A DNA stretch of 64,000 bases, taken from contig CAZUMH010000004.1 of the NCBI GenBank assembly GCA_964621645.1, forward strand, positions 1 through 64,000, written 5' to 3'. Below the pieces are notes generated by a model. The model was not told where the DNA came from, made no database searches, and worked only from the letters and a program-made list of their open reading frames with translations. The stretch's first letter is position 1; each line of letters starts with the position of its first letter. The position numbers were made by a program, and so were the translations under genes. Shown here piece by piece: positions 34,514 through 44,288 of this stretch. This DNA comes from CAZUMH01 sp964621645 (lineage in GTDB: Bacteria > Zhuqueibacterota > QNDG01 > JAGLOF01).

Positions 34514-35892
34514 AAATAAAAAAAGAACGGAATGATTCCAATCTTTTTGACCGGGTGCCGCCGCAGTCCATCGATGCCGAGATGGCCGTACTGGGCTCGG
34601 TGATGATCGACAATGATTCCATGGGAAAAGTCGTTGAGATGCTGGAGCCTTCCAGTTTCTACCGCAGTGCCCACCAGAAAATATTCAATGCCGCAATAGC
34701 GCTTTACGAGAAAAACGAGCCGATCGATCTTATCACTCTCTCGGAAGAATTGAAACGCCGCAAAGAGCTGGATGAAATTGGCGGTACCTATTACCTTACC
34801 GAAATGGCCGAGATCGTACCTTCGGCGGCAAATGTTGAGCATCATGCCTCAATCGTTCATTCCCATGCCCTGCTGCGCCGGATGATTCAGGAGGCGGCTA
34901 ATATCGCCAGAGACTGTTACGACGCCCAGGAAGATGTGTATGATATCATCGACCGGTCCGAACAAAGAATATTCGGATTATCCGAGAAAAGGCTGCGCGG
35001 CAGTTATCAGCATATATCTCCCATCATGCACGACACCTTCGAGAAGATAGAAAAGTTCCACGACCGGCACGGTACTGTTACTGGGGTAACTACCGGGTTT
35101 TTCAAGCTCGATGAACTGACTTCCGGGTTGCAGTCCTCGGAACTGATTGTAGTGGCCGGCCGTCCTTCCATGGGAAAAACCGCTTTCTGCCTGAACGTGG
35201 CCCGCAACGCGGCCGTGGACGGTAAAACGCCGATCGGTTTCTTCAGCCTGGAGATGTCCAATCAGCAGCTGGCTATGCGGTTGCTTTGCGCCGAAGCCCG
35301 GGTGGACGCCCATTCGCTGCGAACCGGGAGACTGGCGGATGATGAATGGCAAAAATTGAGTATGAGGGCCGGTGATCTGGCGACCGCTCCCATCTATATC
35401 GACGATTCCCCGGGAATGACAGTGCTGGAGCTGCGGGCCAAAGCCAGGCGCATGAAGAAAGAGCATGACATCGGTCTCGTCATCATTGACTATATGCAGC
35501 TGATGCAGGGGCCCCGAAATATGGAGAGCAGACAGCAGGAGATATCAACCATTTCCCGCTCCCTCAAGGCGCTGGCAAAGGAACTGGATGTTCCGGTCCT
35601 GGCTCTCTCACAGCTTTCACGGGCCGTGGAAATGCGTGGTGGGGATAAACGTCCCATGCTCTCTGATTTACGGGAATCGGGTGCCATTGAACAGGACGCA
35701 GATGTTGTCCTGTTTATCTACCGTCCCGAATTCTATCTCCGCCCGGAAGAAGCGGAATCCAAGGATCTGGTGGGAAAATCTGAACTGATCATCGGGAAAC
35801 AGCGAAACGGGCCGGTAGGCACTGTGTATCTGAATTTCATCAAAAGATGGGCCCGTTTTGAAAACCCGGCCGGTGAAGAAGCAAGCGACTGA
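34498..35892 (+). CDS. dnaB: Replicative DNA helicase DnaB
   Basis: The protein has 464 aa. N-terminal DnaB domain (PPQSIDAEMAVLGSVMID ... FYRSAHQKIFNA), linker helix, and RecA-like ATPase with Walker A GRPSMGKTAF, Walker B IIDYMQLM and the SQLSRAVE and RESGAIEQDAD motifs. No intein is present. The start lies inside the 3' end of the UDG gene, with GGGGGAG 7 nt upstream. Confidence 0.96.
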   Translation: MADGLKIKKERNDSNLFDRVPPQSIDAEMAVLGSVMIDNDSMGKVVEMLEPSSFYRSAHQKIFNAAIALYEKNEPIDLITLSEELKRRKELDEIGGTYYLTEMAEIVPSAANVEHHASIVHSHALLRRMIQEAANIARDCYDAQEDVYDIIDRSEQRIFGLSEKRLRGSYQHISPIMHDTFEKIEKFHDRHGTVTGVTTGFFKLDELTSGLQSSELIVVAGRPSMGKTAFCLNVARNAAVDGKTPIGFFSLEMSNQQLAMRLLCAEARVDAHSLRTGRLADDEWQKLSMRAGDLATAPIYIDDSPGMTVLELRAKARRMKKEHDIGLVIIDYMQLMQGPRNMESRQQEISTISRSLKALAKELDVPVLALSQLSRAVEMRGGDKRPMLSDLRESGAIEQDADVVLFIYRPEFYLRPEEAESKDLVGKSELIIGKQRNGPVGTVYLNFIKRWARFENPAGEEASD

Positions 35893-35905
35893 ATAAAAGA
35901 GATTG

Positions 35906-38149
35906 ATGATGGCCTTGATATCGTCAAAATCAGTGATCACCGCCAAAAAAGAGAACAAGTCGGATCATCCGCTTTCTCTCGAAACGGATGTCAGGCTGCA
36001 TTATCGCCGGGTCTTCAACTCCATACTGCATAATATCAAAAAATACATCCCCAATCCGGATTTACCGCTTCTGCGCCGTGCCTATAATTTTTCCTACAGA
36101 GCCCACCGTGACCAGCTGCGGCTATCAGGGGTTCCCTATATCGACCATTGTCTGGAGACTGTGCGAATTCTGGTGGATCTGCGTATGGACATTACCACTA
36201 TCGTCGCGGGTCTGCTGCACGATGTAGTGGAAGATACCGGCATCTCTATCGAGGAGGTCAGTGAAAAATTCGGTGAAGAAGTCGGCCAGTTGGTTGATGG
36301 AGTGACCAAGATCAGCGAGCTTAAATTTCAAAGCCAGGAGGAACAACAGGCGGAGAACTTCCGCAAAATGATCTTCTCCATGGCAAAGGATCTGCGTGTC
36401 ATTATCATCAAACTGTCTGACCGGCTTCACAATATGCGGACACTGGAGCATCTTCCCAAGAAAAAAGCGTACCGGATCGCCCTTGAGACCAAGGAGGTCT
36501 ATGCTCCGCTGGCTCATCGATTCGGTATCGCCCGCATCAAATGGGAGCTTGATGATCTGGCGTTCAAGGCTCTGGAACCGGCCGAATATACTTCCATCGC
36601 CCGCCAGATCAATGAACGCAGGGAGGCCCGGGAGGCGTATATCAGGCGGGTGGTGGAACCTATCCAGAATGCCCTGGACAAGCATGGGGTGGAGGCAAAG
36701 GTGATGGGAAGGGCGAAGACACTCTCTTCCATCCATAAAAAGATGGTCAACAGGGACAAACCCATAGAGGAAATCTATGATATACTGGCCATACGGGTGA
36801 TCGTCTCGAAGGTGGATGATTGTTATTACGCTCTCGGGATTCTCCATACGCTTTTCACTCCTGTTCAGGAGAGGTTCAAGGACTATATAGCCACACCCAA
36901 ATCCAACATGTATCAGTCTTTGCATACCACGGTTATCGGGCCGGAAGGAAGAATGGTGGAAATTCAGGTCAGAACCGAGGAAATGCACCGGATCGCGGAA
37001 ATCGGCATTGCGGCACATTGGAAATACAAGGAACAGAAAATCAAGGAAGACGAGCTGGACCGCTACAGCGCCTGGGTACGCGAGATGATTGACTGGCACC
37101 AGGAACAGCTTAATCCCGAAGAGTATCTTGATTTTCTCAAGACGGATCTTTTTACCAATGAAGTGTTCGTCTTTACCCCTCGCGGAGATCTGCTCAAGCT
37201 TCCGGCCGGATCGACGCCGGTTGATTTCGCCTTCGCGGTACATACCGACATCGGTATGCAATGTATCGGCGCCAAAATAAACGGCAGGATTGTGGGGCTC
37301 AATTACAAGCTCCATAACGGCGATTCGGTTGAAATTATCACTTCCCAGAGCCAGAGGCCCAGCCGTGACTGGCTCACTTTCGTGCGTACGTCCAAAGCCA
37401 AAAGCAAGATCAAGCACTGGATAAAAGAGACGCTTTCGCAAGAAGCGGAGAAACTCGGTGAAGAGATTCTCTCACGGGAACTGAAAAAATACCATGTCCG
37501 GTTGAATAAGACCAAACTGGAGGAAATCGCCAAGGAGTGGAAGGGGCTTTCTCTGGAACGCTTATATGTAGCCTTGGGACATGGAGAGATATCCTTTCAA
37601 AGGCTGCTGGAAAAAATCGATCCCGATAAATTTTCTGTTGAGAAGACCGGGAAGCAGAAAAGTCTCATCGATCGTTTCGTCACTCGGGCCCGCAGTTCGG
37701 CCAGAGGTGTCAGGGTTCAGGGAGAGGATAATCTGGTAATAGGATTCGCCAATTGCTGTCATCCCGTGCCGGGTGATCCCATAATCGGCTATATCAGCAA
37801 GGGAAGGGGCATAGTGGTGCATCGCCGGGATTGCCGCAACGCGCTTGCCCTTTTAAGCAATCAGGAACGTATGATAGACGTTTCCTGGGATCTGGCGGGA
37901 AACCACCACTATCTGGTACAGCTGAAAATACTATCCGACATCCGAAAAGATTTTCTGATGAATGTGGGAGAGATCATCTCTTCGCTGGATGCCAATATTA
38001 TCAAAGCTGAGATGAATACCGAGAACGGAATTATTACGTCGTTCCTGATCATTGAAGTAAAAGACTTGACGCATCTGACCCGCATTATCAGACGGCTTCT
38101 GAATAATAAAGGAGTTCTTTCTGTCGAGCGACAGGAGAAGGCAACGTAA
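35906..38149 (+). CDS. rel: Bifunctional (p)ppGpp synthetase/hydrolase, RelA/SpoT family
   Basis: The protein has about 747 aa. Domains in order: HD hydrolase (SGVPYIDHC, LLHDVVEDT, intact metal site), synthetase (YDILAIRVIV, RFKDYIATPKSNMYQSLHT, EIQVRTEEMH, AAHWKYKE), TGS (VFVFTPRGDLLKLPAGSTPVDFA), a zinc-finger/helical part (NCCHPVPGDPIIGY) and a C-terminal ACT domain. Both activities look intact, so this is a true bifunctional enzyme. The start is one of two adjacent ATGs at 35906/35909. The DksA-like and omega proteins in this window are likely parts of the same stringent-response network. Confidence 0.95.
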   Translation: MMALISSKSVITAKKENKSDHPLSLETDVRLHYRRVFNSILHNIKKYIPNPDLPLLRRAYNFSYRAHRDQLRLSGVPYIDHCLETVRILVDLRMDITTIVAGLLHDVVEDTGISIEEVSEKFGEEVGQLVDGVTKISELKFQSQEEQQAENFRKMIFSMAKDLRVIIIKLSDRLHNMRTLEHLPKKKAYRIALETKEVYAPLAHRFGIARIKWELDDLAFKALEPAEYTSIARQINERREAREAYIRRVVEPIQNALDKHGVEAKVMGRAKTLSSIHKKMVNRDKPIEEIYDILAIRVIVSKVDDCYYALGILHTLFTPVQERFKDYIATPKSNMYQSLHTTVIGPEGRMVEIQVRTEEMHRIAEIGIAAHWKYKEQKIKEDELDRYSAWVREMIDWHQEQLNPEEYLDFLKTDLFTNEVFVFTPRGDLLKLPAGSTPVDFAFAVHTDIGMQCIGAKINGRIVGLNYKLHNGDSVEIITSQSQRPSRDWLTFVRTSKAKSKIKHWIKETLSQEAEKLGEEILSRELKKYHVRLNKTKLEEIAKEWKGLSLERLYVALGHGEISFQRLLEKIDPDKFSVEKTGKQKSLIDRFVTRARSSARGVRVQGEDNLVIGFANCCHPVPGDPIIGYISKGRGIVVHRRDCRNALALLSNQERMIDVSWDLAGNHHYLVQLKILSDIRKDFLMNVGEIISSLDANIIKAEMNTENGIITSFLIIEVKDLTHLTRIIRRLLNNKGVLSVERQEKAT

Positions 38150-38199
38150 TTATCTGCTTGAAGCGCATAGGTGTCCATAATTAACCAAAGGAGTAATCG

Positions 38200-38514
38200 A
38201 TGAGCAACATGGTAACGATCACCAAGAAGGATGTAGCGAAGCGTACCGCGAAGCTGGTCGGTGAACGGATTTATCTGACCGAGAAGATCGTCGACGGTAT
38301 TTTTACCGCTCTGCGCCAGTACATGTCTGAAGCTAATCCTGAGATCAGAATCGAGATCCGTGACTTCGGTGTCTTCGAAGTTAAAAAAACCAAACCCAAG
38401 CCCAAAGCCAGAAATCCCAAAACAGGCGAGATCATTTACGTTCCGGCTCGCAGAAAGACCCACTTCAAGGCAGGCAAGCTCCTTAAAGAAGTTTTGAAGC
38501 AGCCGCTGGAATAA
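38200..38514 (+). CDS. HU/IHF-family DNA-binding protein
   Basis: The protein has 104 aa. ITKKDVAKRTAKLVGERIYLTEKIVDGIF is the helical half, and IRDFGVFEVKKTKPKPKARNPKTGEIIYVPARR the beta-arm with the usual NPKTGE motif. The protein bends or compacts DNA. AAAGGAG precedes the ATG. The stop is immediately followed by the ruvX start with no spacer. Confidence 0.92.
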   Translation: MSNMVTITKKDVAKRTAKLVGERIYLTEKIVDGIFTALRQYMSEANPEIRIEIRDFGVFEVKKTKPKPKARNPKTGEIIYVPARRKTHFKAGKLLKEVLKQPLE

Positions 38515-38964
38515 ATGGCGCGATTTCTTGGCCTGGACTATGGCAGACGCCGGATAGGAGTTGCCATCAGTGACGAACTCTTACTGACGGCTCAACCGGT
38601 TGACACCTGGGAAGGAGCTCCCCGGGAAGAGATAACGCGGAGAATAGAGGAACTAATCCGCACCAGGGAAGTAAAGAAAATAATACTGGGTCTTCCTCTG
38701 TCTCTTTCAGGGGAGAAAAGTTCCATGACCAGAGAAGTCGAGCGCTTTGCAGAGCATTTGAGGAAGAGCCTGGCTCTCCCTGTAATTCTATGGGACGAGC
38801 GGCTCTCATCGGTGCAATCAAAAAAAGTGTTACAGTCGATGGGGATTAAAACAGGTAAAAATAAATCGAAGGTGGATAGAATGGCTGCCGTGCTGCTTTT
38901 GCAGTGCTATCTTGACCACCTGGAAGAAGAGGAATCTGGAAGAATTAGGCGGGAGGATTGTTGA
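38515..38964 (+). CDS. ruvX: RuvX/YqgF RNase H-fold nuclease
   Basis: 149 aa. LGLDYGRRRIGVAISD, IILGLPLSL, LWDERLSS and the final VDRMAAVLLLQCYLD carry the RNase H-like acidic residues. The family processes 16S pre-rRNA ends or resolves Holliday junctions. The stop overlaps the TTG start of lnt (TTGA). Confidence 0.92.
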   Translation: MARFLGLDYGRRRIGVAISDELLLTAQPVDTWEGAPREEITRRIEELIRTREVKKIILGLPLSLSGEKSSMTREVERFAEHLRKSLALPVILWDERLSSVQSKKVLQSMGIKTGKNKSKVDRMAAVLLLQCYLDHLEEEESGRIRREDC

Positions 38965-40490
38965 GCCGGCGGGACCTTCTATTACTAATGATAACGGCGG
39001 TATTGCTGGTGCTTGCTTTCCCGCCCTTTCCACTGGGGATTGCGGCTTTTGTGGCCCTGATCCCTCTTTTCATGTTCCTGCAGGGCAAGAGCCCAAGGGA
39101 AGCAGTGAAGGGCGGACTCCTTATGGGGTTGATCTGGAGCGGTGCTACCGTTTACTGGATCAGCTGGGCCACGATCCCCGGGTTCATCGGGAGCCTGCTG
39201 GTAATGCCGTTATACAGCGGTCTCTTCTGTCTGGTACTGGCCTGGCTCAGTAAGCAGTGGGGAGCGTCTGCTCTCTGGACGGCTCCTTTCCTCTGGGTTG
39301 GTGTCGAGCTGCTTTCCTCCTGGGGAGAGCTGGCGTTTCCCTGGAACCTGCTGGCAAATACCATGACATCCTTCCCTGCATTAATCCAGTTCGCCTCATT
39401 TACCGGCACTTTCGGAGTGAGCTTCTGGATCGTCATCGTCAACGTGCTTTTATACAAATTATTATATGAGAAACAATCCCTGCGCGCCAAACTGATTCTT
39501 GCTGCTTCGGCCCTGCTTTTCATTGTCGCTCCGTATCTCTATGGTGTGGGCGTCATGCCGTCTGAAGATGACGGTGAAGCGCCGTCGATTAAGGTTTCAA
39601 TTGTGCAGGGCAACATCAATCCCTACATCAAGTGGACCCGCAGCTTTATCGATTCTAATTTTGCCGTGTATTACCGCATGTCACGTCAGGCGTCTGAATT
39701 CCAGCCGGATCTGATCGTCTGGCCCGAGACGGCGGCTCCCTGCTATATGCGCTATGAGGTGCAGCATTATCGGGGTACGCGGCACCTGGTTGATTCCTTG
39801 GGCATTACCTTGGTGTTTGGCACCGCGGATTATGATTACAAAACCAAAAATAAATACAACAGTTCATTTCAAATGAAGCCGGGGGAGGTCGGGGTTCATA
39901 TTTACAATAAACGGCATATGGTTCCCTTCTCCGAAAAAGTGCCGTTCTCGGAAAAATACCCCTGGCTGTATACCTACACCAGGAAACTATTCCTGACGAT
40001 TGGCAACTTTATGTCGGGGGATTCGGCTGTCGTATTCCATTCCATGGCACCCTCTATCGGTAAAGAGGTCGCCTATGCCCCTGCTATCTGTTATGATTCT
40101 GTTTTTCCGGAACTTATACGGGAATCAGTAAGTGCCGGGGCGGATTTTCTCATCATCCAGACAAATGACGGATGGTTCGGCCGTACCTCCGGTCCCTATC
40201 AGCACGAGCGTCTGGCCGTACTGCGGGCCATAGAGAACAGAACCCCTGTCGTACGCTGCGCCAATACCGGTATTTCAGCTTATATCGATGCCTGGGGCAG
40301 AATCCACCAAGAGACGCCTTTATATCGAACTGCGCTCCTGAATTGCACGGTGAAACTGGGACAATCCCGAACCTTCTATACCAGACACGGAAAGGTCTTC
40401 CCCTGGTTAATCTATCTGCCCACTGCTGTGATTATCCTGGGGACGCTGGGGATCACTTTGAAAAAACGTCGTCGGAGAAAAGAAGCGTGA
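38961..40490 (+). CDS. lnt: Apolipoprotein N-acyltransferase
   Basis: The protein has 509 aa. About six N-terminal membrane helices precede a nitrilase-like domain with the triad visible: Glu in VWPETAAP, Lys in YNKRHMVPFSE and Cys in APAICYDSVFPEL. It adds the third acyl chain to lipoproteins in the inner membrane. The TTG start at 38961 follows GGGAGGA and overlaps ruvX by 4 bp. The end overlaps the next gene by 4 bp. Confidence 0.93.
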   Translation: MSRRDLLLLMITAVLLVLAFPPFPLGIAAFVALIPLFMFLQGKSPREAVKGGLLMGLIWSGATVYWISWATIPGFIGSLLVMPLYSGLFCLVLAWLSKQWGASALWTAPFLWVGVELLSSWGELAFPWNLLANTMTSFPALIQFASFTGTFGVSFWIVIVNVLLYKLLYEKQSLRAKLILAASALLFIVAPYLYGVGVMPSEDDGEAPSIKVSIVQGNINPYIKWTRSFIDSNFAVYYRMSRQASEFQPDLIVWPETAAPCYMRYEVQHYRGTRHLVDSLGITLVFGTADYDYKTKNKYNSSFQMKPGEVGVHIYNKRHMVPFSEKVPFSEKYPWLYTYTRKLFLTIGNFMSGDSAVVFHSMAPSIGKEVAYAPAICYDSVFPELIRESVSAGADFLIIQTNDGWFGRTSGPYQHERLAVLRAIENRTPVVRCANTGISAYIDAWGRIHQETPLYRTALLNCTVKLGQSRTFYTRHGKVFPWLIYLPTAVIILGTLGITLKKRRRRKEA

Positions 40491-41473
40491 AAACCAAGTT
40501 GATTATTATTGTTTTATTGTTAAGCGCTTCCTTGTATGCCGAAGATCCCCGGTATGTTACCATAAGCACGCTGCAGGCTGCTCCAATGGCTCTGGGGGGG
40601 GCCTATACCGCCTGGCGGGACGGCCTGCCGGCGCTGGCGTATAATCCAGCCGCCTTCATGCCATCGCCTGGGGTGCTGTCTGCCCGGTTCTCTATTTCCC
40701 TTAATCCTTTTGCTCCTCTTATCGTGGCGAAATCTCCGGGAATGCGGAATGACTGGCGGTTTTATACTGCTTCTCTTTTTCAGGGAATGTCACTTTCATT
40801 AGGGAGAGTGGCTGTTGGATTGGTTCTCTATAATGAGTCCCTCGTTCCGGAAGAGAGACTGATCCGGCCGCAGGTTTTTTCAGGGAAGGGATTATTTCAA
40901 CGTGGTTCCACCATAGTGGGCATGTCCCTTGCTTTGGCACCTCGGGTAGCGATAGGAGCCTCGGCGGAATACCTGACCAAAGAAACCGAGAACGGTACCT
41001 CATGGGGTGTGGGGTATCGATACGGACTTTCCATTATGATGAAACATTCTCTGGATGTCGGCATCTGTTTTATGAATTTTCCTCCCGGATTTAAAGATGA
41101 ACACCTGGTGATGGAGCGGTTTGCGGATGAGACGCTGAATATTGGTGTGCGCTACGCCCCAGTGACTTTTTTATGCCTTGCCGCCGATATCCGGAATGTC
41201 AGTGATGAGGATAAAGCCGCGGTAAGAGAACCGCATCTGGGGCTGGAACTGCTTCCTCTGCAAAAGTTAAAACTGCGGCTGGGATACACACGCTACCGCG
41301 GCGGCGAGAATTATATCAGCCTGGGGGCGGGCCTGTTCGACGGTCAAAGAGCCGGACCGGGAAGTCCGGACGGGATAATGGAACATCTGAGATTAGACGG
41401 CGCCATCCTCTGGAAGGGGAAAATCGGTGCCGATGACCGCTGGATATTTCTCACCGGGTCCATCGTGATTTGA
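40487..41473 (+). CDS. Outer-membrane beta-barrel protein, PorV/UPF0164-like
   Basis: The protein has 328 aa. A signal peptide (1-18, ending SLYAE) precedes TLQAAPMALGGAYTAWRDGLPALAYNPAAF, the N-terminal pattern of PorV/PorQ and UPF0164 barrels (usually '.GAR..GMGGA..A..D...A..YNPA'). Strand-rich sequence follows to the end, which closes with SIVI. The GTG at 40487 overlaps the lnt stop and has GGAGA upstream. The exact role is unknown; together with 29683 it makes two PorV-type barrels in one window. Confidence 0.72.
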   Translation: MKTKLIIIVLLLSASLYAEDPRYVTISTLQAAPMALGGAYTAWRDGLPALAYNPAAFMPSPGVLSARFSISLNPFAPLIVAKSPGMRNDWRFYTASLFQGMSLSLGRVAVGLVLYNESLVPEERLIRPQVFSGKGLFQRGSTIVGMSLALAPRVAIGASAEYLTKETENGTSWGVGYRYGLSIMMKHSLDVGICFMNFPPGFKDEHLVMERFADETLNIGVRYAPVTFLCLAADIRNVSDEDKAAVREPHLGLELLPLQKLKLRLGYTRYRGGENYISLGAGLFDGQRAGPGSPDGIMEHLRLDGAILWKGKIGADDRWIFLTGSIVI

Positions 41474-41482
41474 GGAAAATGG

Positions 41483-42112
41483 ATGCCCAATCGAGCGCTC
41501 ATTTGTCTTTTTATGATGACTCTGTCCTGGCCTGATCTCCGGGCAGAACAGAACAGCATGGTAAATAAAAGAGCATCCACGAATATACAACGACTGGCGG
41601 CGGCGGCGGACAGTCTGGCAAGAATGATAACGGATACGTATTCCCTTGCTGGGGCCGAGCCTTTGCTTTTCAATAGGAAGACGACGGAGTCCGCTCTTGA
41701 AGCATATGTATATGATAGAATGGAACAGGAGTTAATGCTGGAGGGTGTTCATCTTCTCATCGCAGACAGTGAACCGCAGCCCTCTGTCCTCTCTGTCCGG
41801 CTTGAACAGGCCGCGGTTTATTATGACCGAATACATGAGGGAGGGCTGTTCCAGGACCGCGTTGTCGATCGTACCGTGGTTGTCAAGACAAGGGCCCTCC
41901 TGTCGACACAGGAAGAAACCGGGCGATTGTTCACTGTCAGCCTGAAAGATAGTTTCCCTCTTCTGGAGCGTGAAGAGGTGGAGAAGGATGGAGCCTTGCT
42001 GGGACGGATAGATCTTCCAGATAGTGGCTTGGACAGATGGGCGGAGGTCGTCATCTCAACCGCCACCTTCGGTCTTATCGCCTATCTGTTCTATAAGGCA
42101 CGAAGCAGATAA
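41483..42112 (+). CDS. Envelope protein of unknown function with signal peptide and C-terminal anchor
   Basis: The protein has 209 aa. Residues 1-22 look like a signal peptide (ending LRAEQ). The middle is a mixed alpha/beta domain without a recognised motif, and a hydrophobic segment near the C-terminus (190-205, VVISTATFGLIAYLF) ends in KARSR. It lies between a barrel gene and bamD and is probably cotranscribed with them, so a role in outer-membrane assembly is conceivable, but nothing in the sequence proves it. Confidence 0.6.
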   Translation: MPNRALICLFMMTLSWPDLRAEQNSMVNKRASTNIQRLAAAADSLARMITDTYSLAGAEPLLFNRKTTESALEAYVYDRMEQELMLEGVHLLIADSEPQPSVLSVRLEQAAVYYDRIHEGGLFQDRVVDRTVVVKTRALLSTQEETGRLFTVSLKDSFPLLEREEVEKDGALLGRIDLPDSGLDRWAEVVISTATFGLIAYLFYKARSR

Positions 42113-42126
42113 ACTGGGGAGTAGCT

Positions 42127-42918
42127 ATGAGACAGGGAAAATTTTTCGTTTATATCTTCTTTTTCACCATGCTGGCCGGGATATCCGGTTGCAGACGGGA
42201 ACTGGTAAACTTCCAGGAAATGGCCCCGGAGGAGCAGTTCCTCTATGCCAAAAAGTTCTTCGACAAGAAAGACTATTACAATGCCAAACTGCAATTTACC
42301 AGAGTCGTTATGAACAATTCAGGTAATCCGATCATTGAGAAGGCGCAGTTTTATCTGGGAGAATCCTATTTTTACAACGAAGAATACATTCTGGCCATTG
42401 AAGAATTCAAGAAACTGGTGTCGAGCATGCCGCAGAGCGAATTGGCCGATGATGCTGTTTTTAAAATAGCCCGGTCGTATGATGAACTCTCACCAAAATA
42501 TGCACTCGATCAAGAGTATACCAACAAAGCGATCAGTCAGTACCAGTTATTTCTCGAAGAGTATCCGAACTCGGAATTCGCTGTCGAAGCCAGGAGAAGA
42601 TTACATGCCTTGCGGAATAGACTGGGGATGAAGGAATTCAAGGTAGGAGAACTCTATCGCAAGATGGGCTATCAGCGGGCCGCTCTCATTTCCTATCAAA
42701 CGGTTATCGATGAATTCTACGACACTGATATGATAGACGACGCCTTATATCGAAAAGGAGAATGTCATATAAGCATGGGAGACCTGGAGGACGCGGAGAA
42801 GACCTTTCAGGAACTGCTGACGAAATTCCCGGAAAGCAAATATAGAGAGAAAGCGGAAAGCCGACTGCGCAGCATACAAGAAGAATTGAGCAAGTATACC
42901 ATCAAGGAAGAAAAGTAG
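42127..42918 (+). CDS. bamD: Outer-membrane assembly lipoprotein BamD
   Basis: The protein has 263 aa. Lipobox AGISGC (Cys22), then five TPR-like helical repeats starting EEQFLYAKKFFDKKDYYNAKLQF and including YFYNEEYILAIEEFKKLVSSMP and YQLFLEEYPNSEFAVEAR. BamD works with BamA in inserting barrel proteins. The ATG directly follows the preceding gene, and the stop codon is directly followed by the nadD ATG. Confidence 0.9.
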   Translation: MRQGKFFVYIFFFTMLAGISGCRRELVNFQEMAPEEQFLYAKKFFDKKDYYNAKLQFTRVVMNNSGNPIIEKAQFYLGESYFYNEEYILAIEEFKKLVSSMPQSELADDAVFKIARSYDELSPKYALDQEYTNKAISQYQLFLEEYPNSEFAVEARRRLHALRNRLGMKEFKVGELYRKMGYQRAALISYQTVIDEFYDTDMIDDALYRKGECHISMGDLEDAEKTFQELLTKFPESKYREKAESRLRSIQEELSKYTIKEEK

Positions 42919-43509
42919 ATGCGAATAGGGCTTATGGGAGGGACCTTCGATCCGGTCCATCTGGGTCATTTGATTATGGCGGAATGGACGAAGAGTGAGT
43001 TGCTGCTGGATAGAATCGTCTTTATCCCATCCGGCCGTCCGCCACATAAGGAATCACATGAGCTGACTCCGGCACCTGTCAGGCGGGCCCTGCTGGAAGC
43101 GGCTCTGGCCCATGAAGAAGATTACGATATCTCTGAGGTGGAGCTGGGCCGGGAAGGAATTTCATATACGATAGATACGGTGCGGAGTTTACTGGATGAT
43201 CATCACTACAAGAATGCCGAACTTTTCATGATCATCGGAGCGGATACCCTTCTGGAACTGCATACCTGGAAGCACCCGGAAACGGTGCTGTCATTGGTTC
43301 AGATGGTAGTATGCCTGCGGCCTGGTTTCCCGCTGGAAAAGGCCGATGGTGAATTCCTCTCAAAGGTCAACGTGATTCCCTTTCCGTTCATCGATATATC
43401 TTCGAGCCGTATTCGGGAAAGAGTACGACAGGGGAAATCCATACATTTTCTCGTCCCGGCCGCGGTGGAGGAATATATTCACAAAACAGGATTATATAGG
43501 CCGGAATGA
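42919..43509 (+). CDS. nadD: Nicotinate-nucleotide adenylyltransferase
   Basis: The protein has 196 aa. MGGTFDPVHLGHL (residues 7-19) is the nucleotidyltransferase signature, IPSGRPPHK and ISSSRIRERVRQGKSIHFLVP complete the family. It makes nicotinate adenine dinucleotide from NaMN and ATP. The stop overlaps the mlaE start by 4 bp (ATGA). Confidence 0.94.
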   Translation: MRIGLMGGTFDPVHLGHLIMAEWTKSELLLDRIVFIPSGRPPHKESHELTPAPVRRALLEAALAHEEDYDISEVELGREGISYTIDTVRSLLDDHHYKNAELFMIIGADTLLELHTWKHPETVLSLVQMVVCLRPGFPLEKADGEFLSKVNVIPFPFIDISSSRIRERVRQGKSIHFLVPAAVEEYIHKTGLYRPE

Positions 43510-44288
43510 TCTGGGTGTTGAGAAAGACGGGCCGGCAGGTGCTGAACCTTCTTCAGGAGACGGGAAGAAGCGTGATGCTGCTGGCGGGAGTAGTGAGAAA
43601 TGCCGGCTACCTCACAACCCATTCACGTCTTCTCTTTTCCCAAATGATGAAAATAGGGGTTACGTCGCTTCCCCTGGTGGCGGTGGTCAGTCTCTTCACC
43701 GGAGCGGTATCAGCCTGGCAGGCCGCTTACCAGTTTCAGGGAATCGTCAGTCGGGAAATGGCCCTTAATTTTCTGGGCGCGGCGGTGAGCGCGGCTATCC
43801 TTATCGAACTGGCGCCGGTGCTTACCGGTTTGGTGATCGCCGGCCGGGTGGGAGCTTCCCTGGCCGCAGAACTTGGTTCCATGAAGGTCACGGAGCAGGT
43901 GGATGCGCTGGAGGTTCTGGCCATCGACCCGTTACGTTTCTTGGCTACACCACGGATTTTCGCGGGTACTGTCATGCTGCCCGTACTGGTGATCTACGCC
44001 GATATCATTGCTCATATCGGAGCCGTGGCAGTGGCGGGATTTCTCCTTGACCTTTCACCTCGGGTATTCTTTGCCAGCATTCAGGAGCACTTTCTGGCCC
44101 ATAATGTCACCGCCGGGATCATCAAGGCGTTGGTGTTCGGGGCCGGAACTGCGGTGATCGGCTGTTCTATCGGCCTGAATACGAAAGGAGGGGCGGAAGG
44201 AGTGGGACGTTCGACGATCAAAGCCTTTGTCTACTCTTCGGCGTTCATTTTGATTGCCGATTATCTTTTAGCAATGATTCTTTTTTAA
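43506..44288 (+). CDS. mlaE: MlaE-family ABC transporter permease
   Basis: The protein has 260 aa and five or six membrane helices with the family core GVTSLPLVAVVSLFTGAVSAWQ and ELAPVLTGLVIAGRVGASLAAELGSMKVTEQVDAL. It is the permease of a phospholipid trafficking system between the inner and outer membranes. It is followed directly by its ATPase. The MCE (MlaD) component is not present downstream, where radA stands. Confidence 0.92.
   Translation: MIWVLRKTGRQVLNLLQETGRSVMLLAGVVRNAGYLTTHSRLLFSQMMKIGVTSLPLVAVVSLFTGAVSAWQAAYQFQGIVSREMALNFLGAAVSAAILIELAPVLTGLVIAGRVGASLAAELGSMKVTEQVDALEVLAIDPLRFLATPRIFAGTVMLPVLVIYADIIAHIGAVAVAGFLLDLSPRVFFASIQEHFLAHNVTAGIIKALVFGAGTAVIGCSIGLNTKGGAEGVGRSTIKAFVYSSAFILIADYLLAMILF

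Noticed and set aside
36125..37441. A 438-aa minus-strand frame over the rel gene
   Set aside because: It is antisense to a complete bifunctional Rel protein with all domains conserved. It has no recognisable motif or ribosome binding site.
40172..40486. Longer N-terminus of the barrel protein from 40172
   Set aside because: This would overlap lnt by 319 bp and hide a clean signal peptide that begins at the GTG at 40487.
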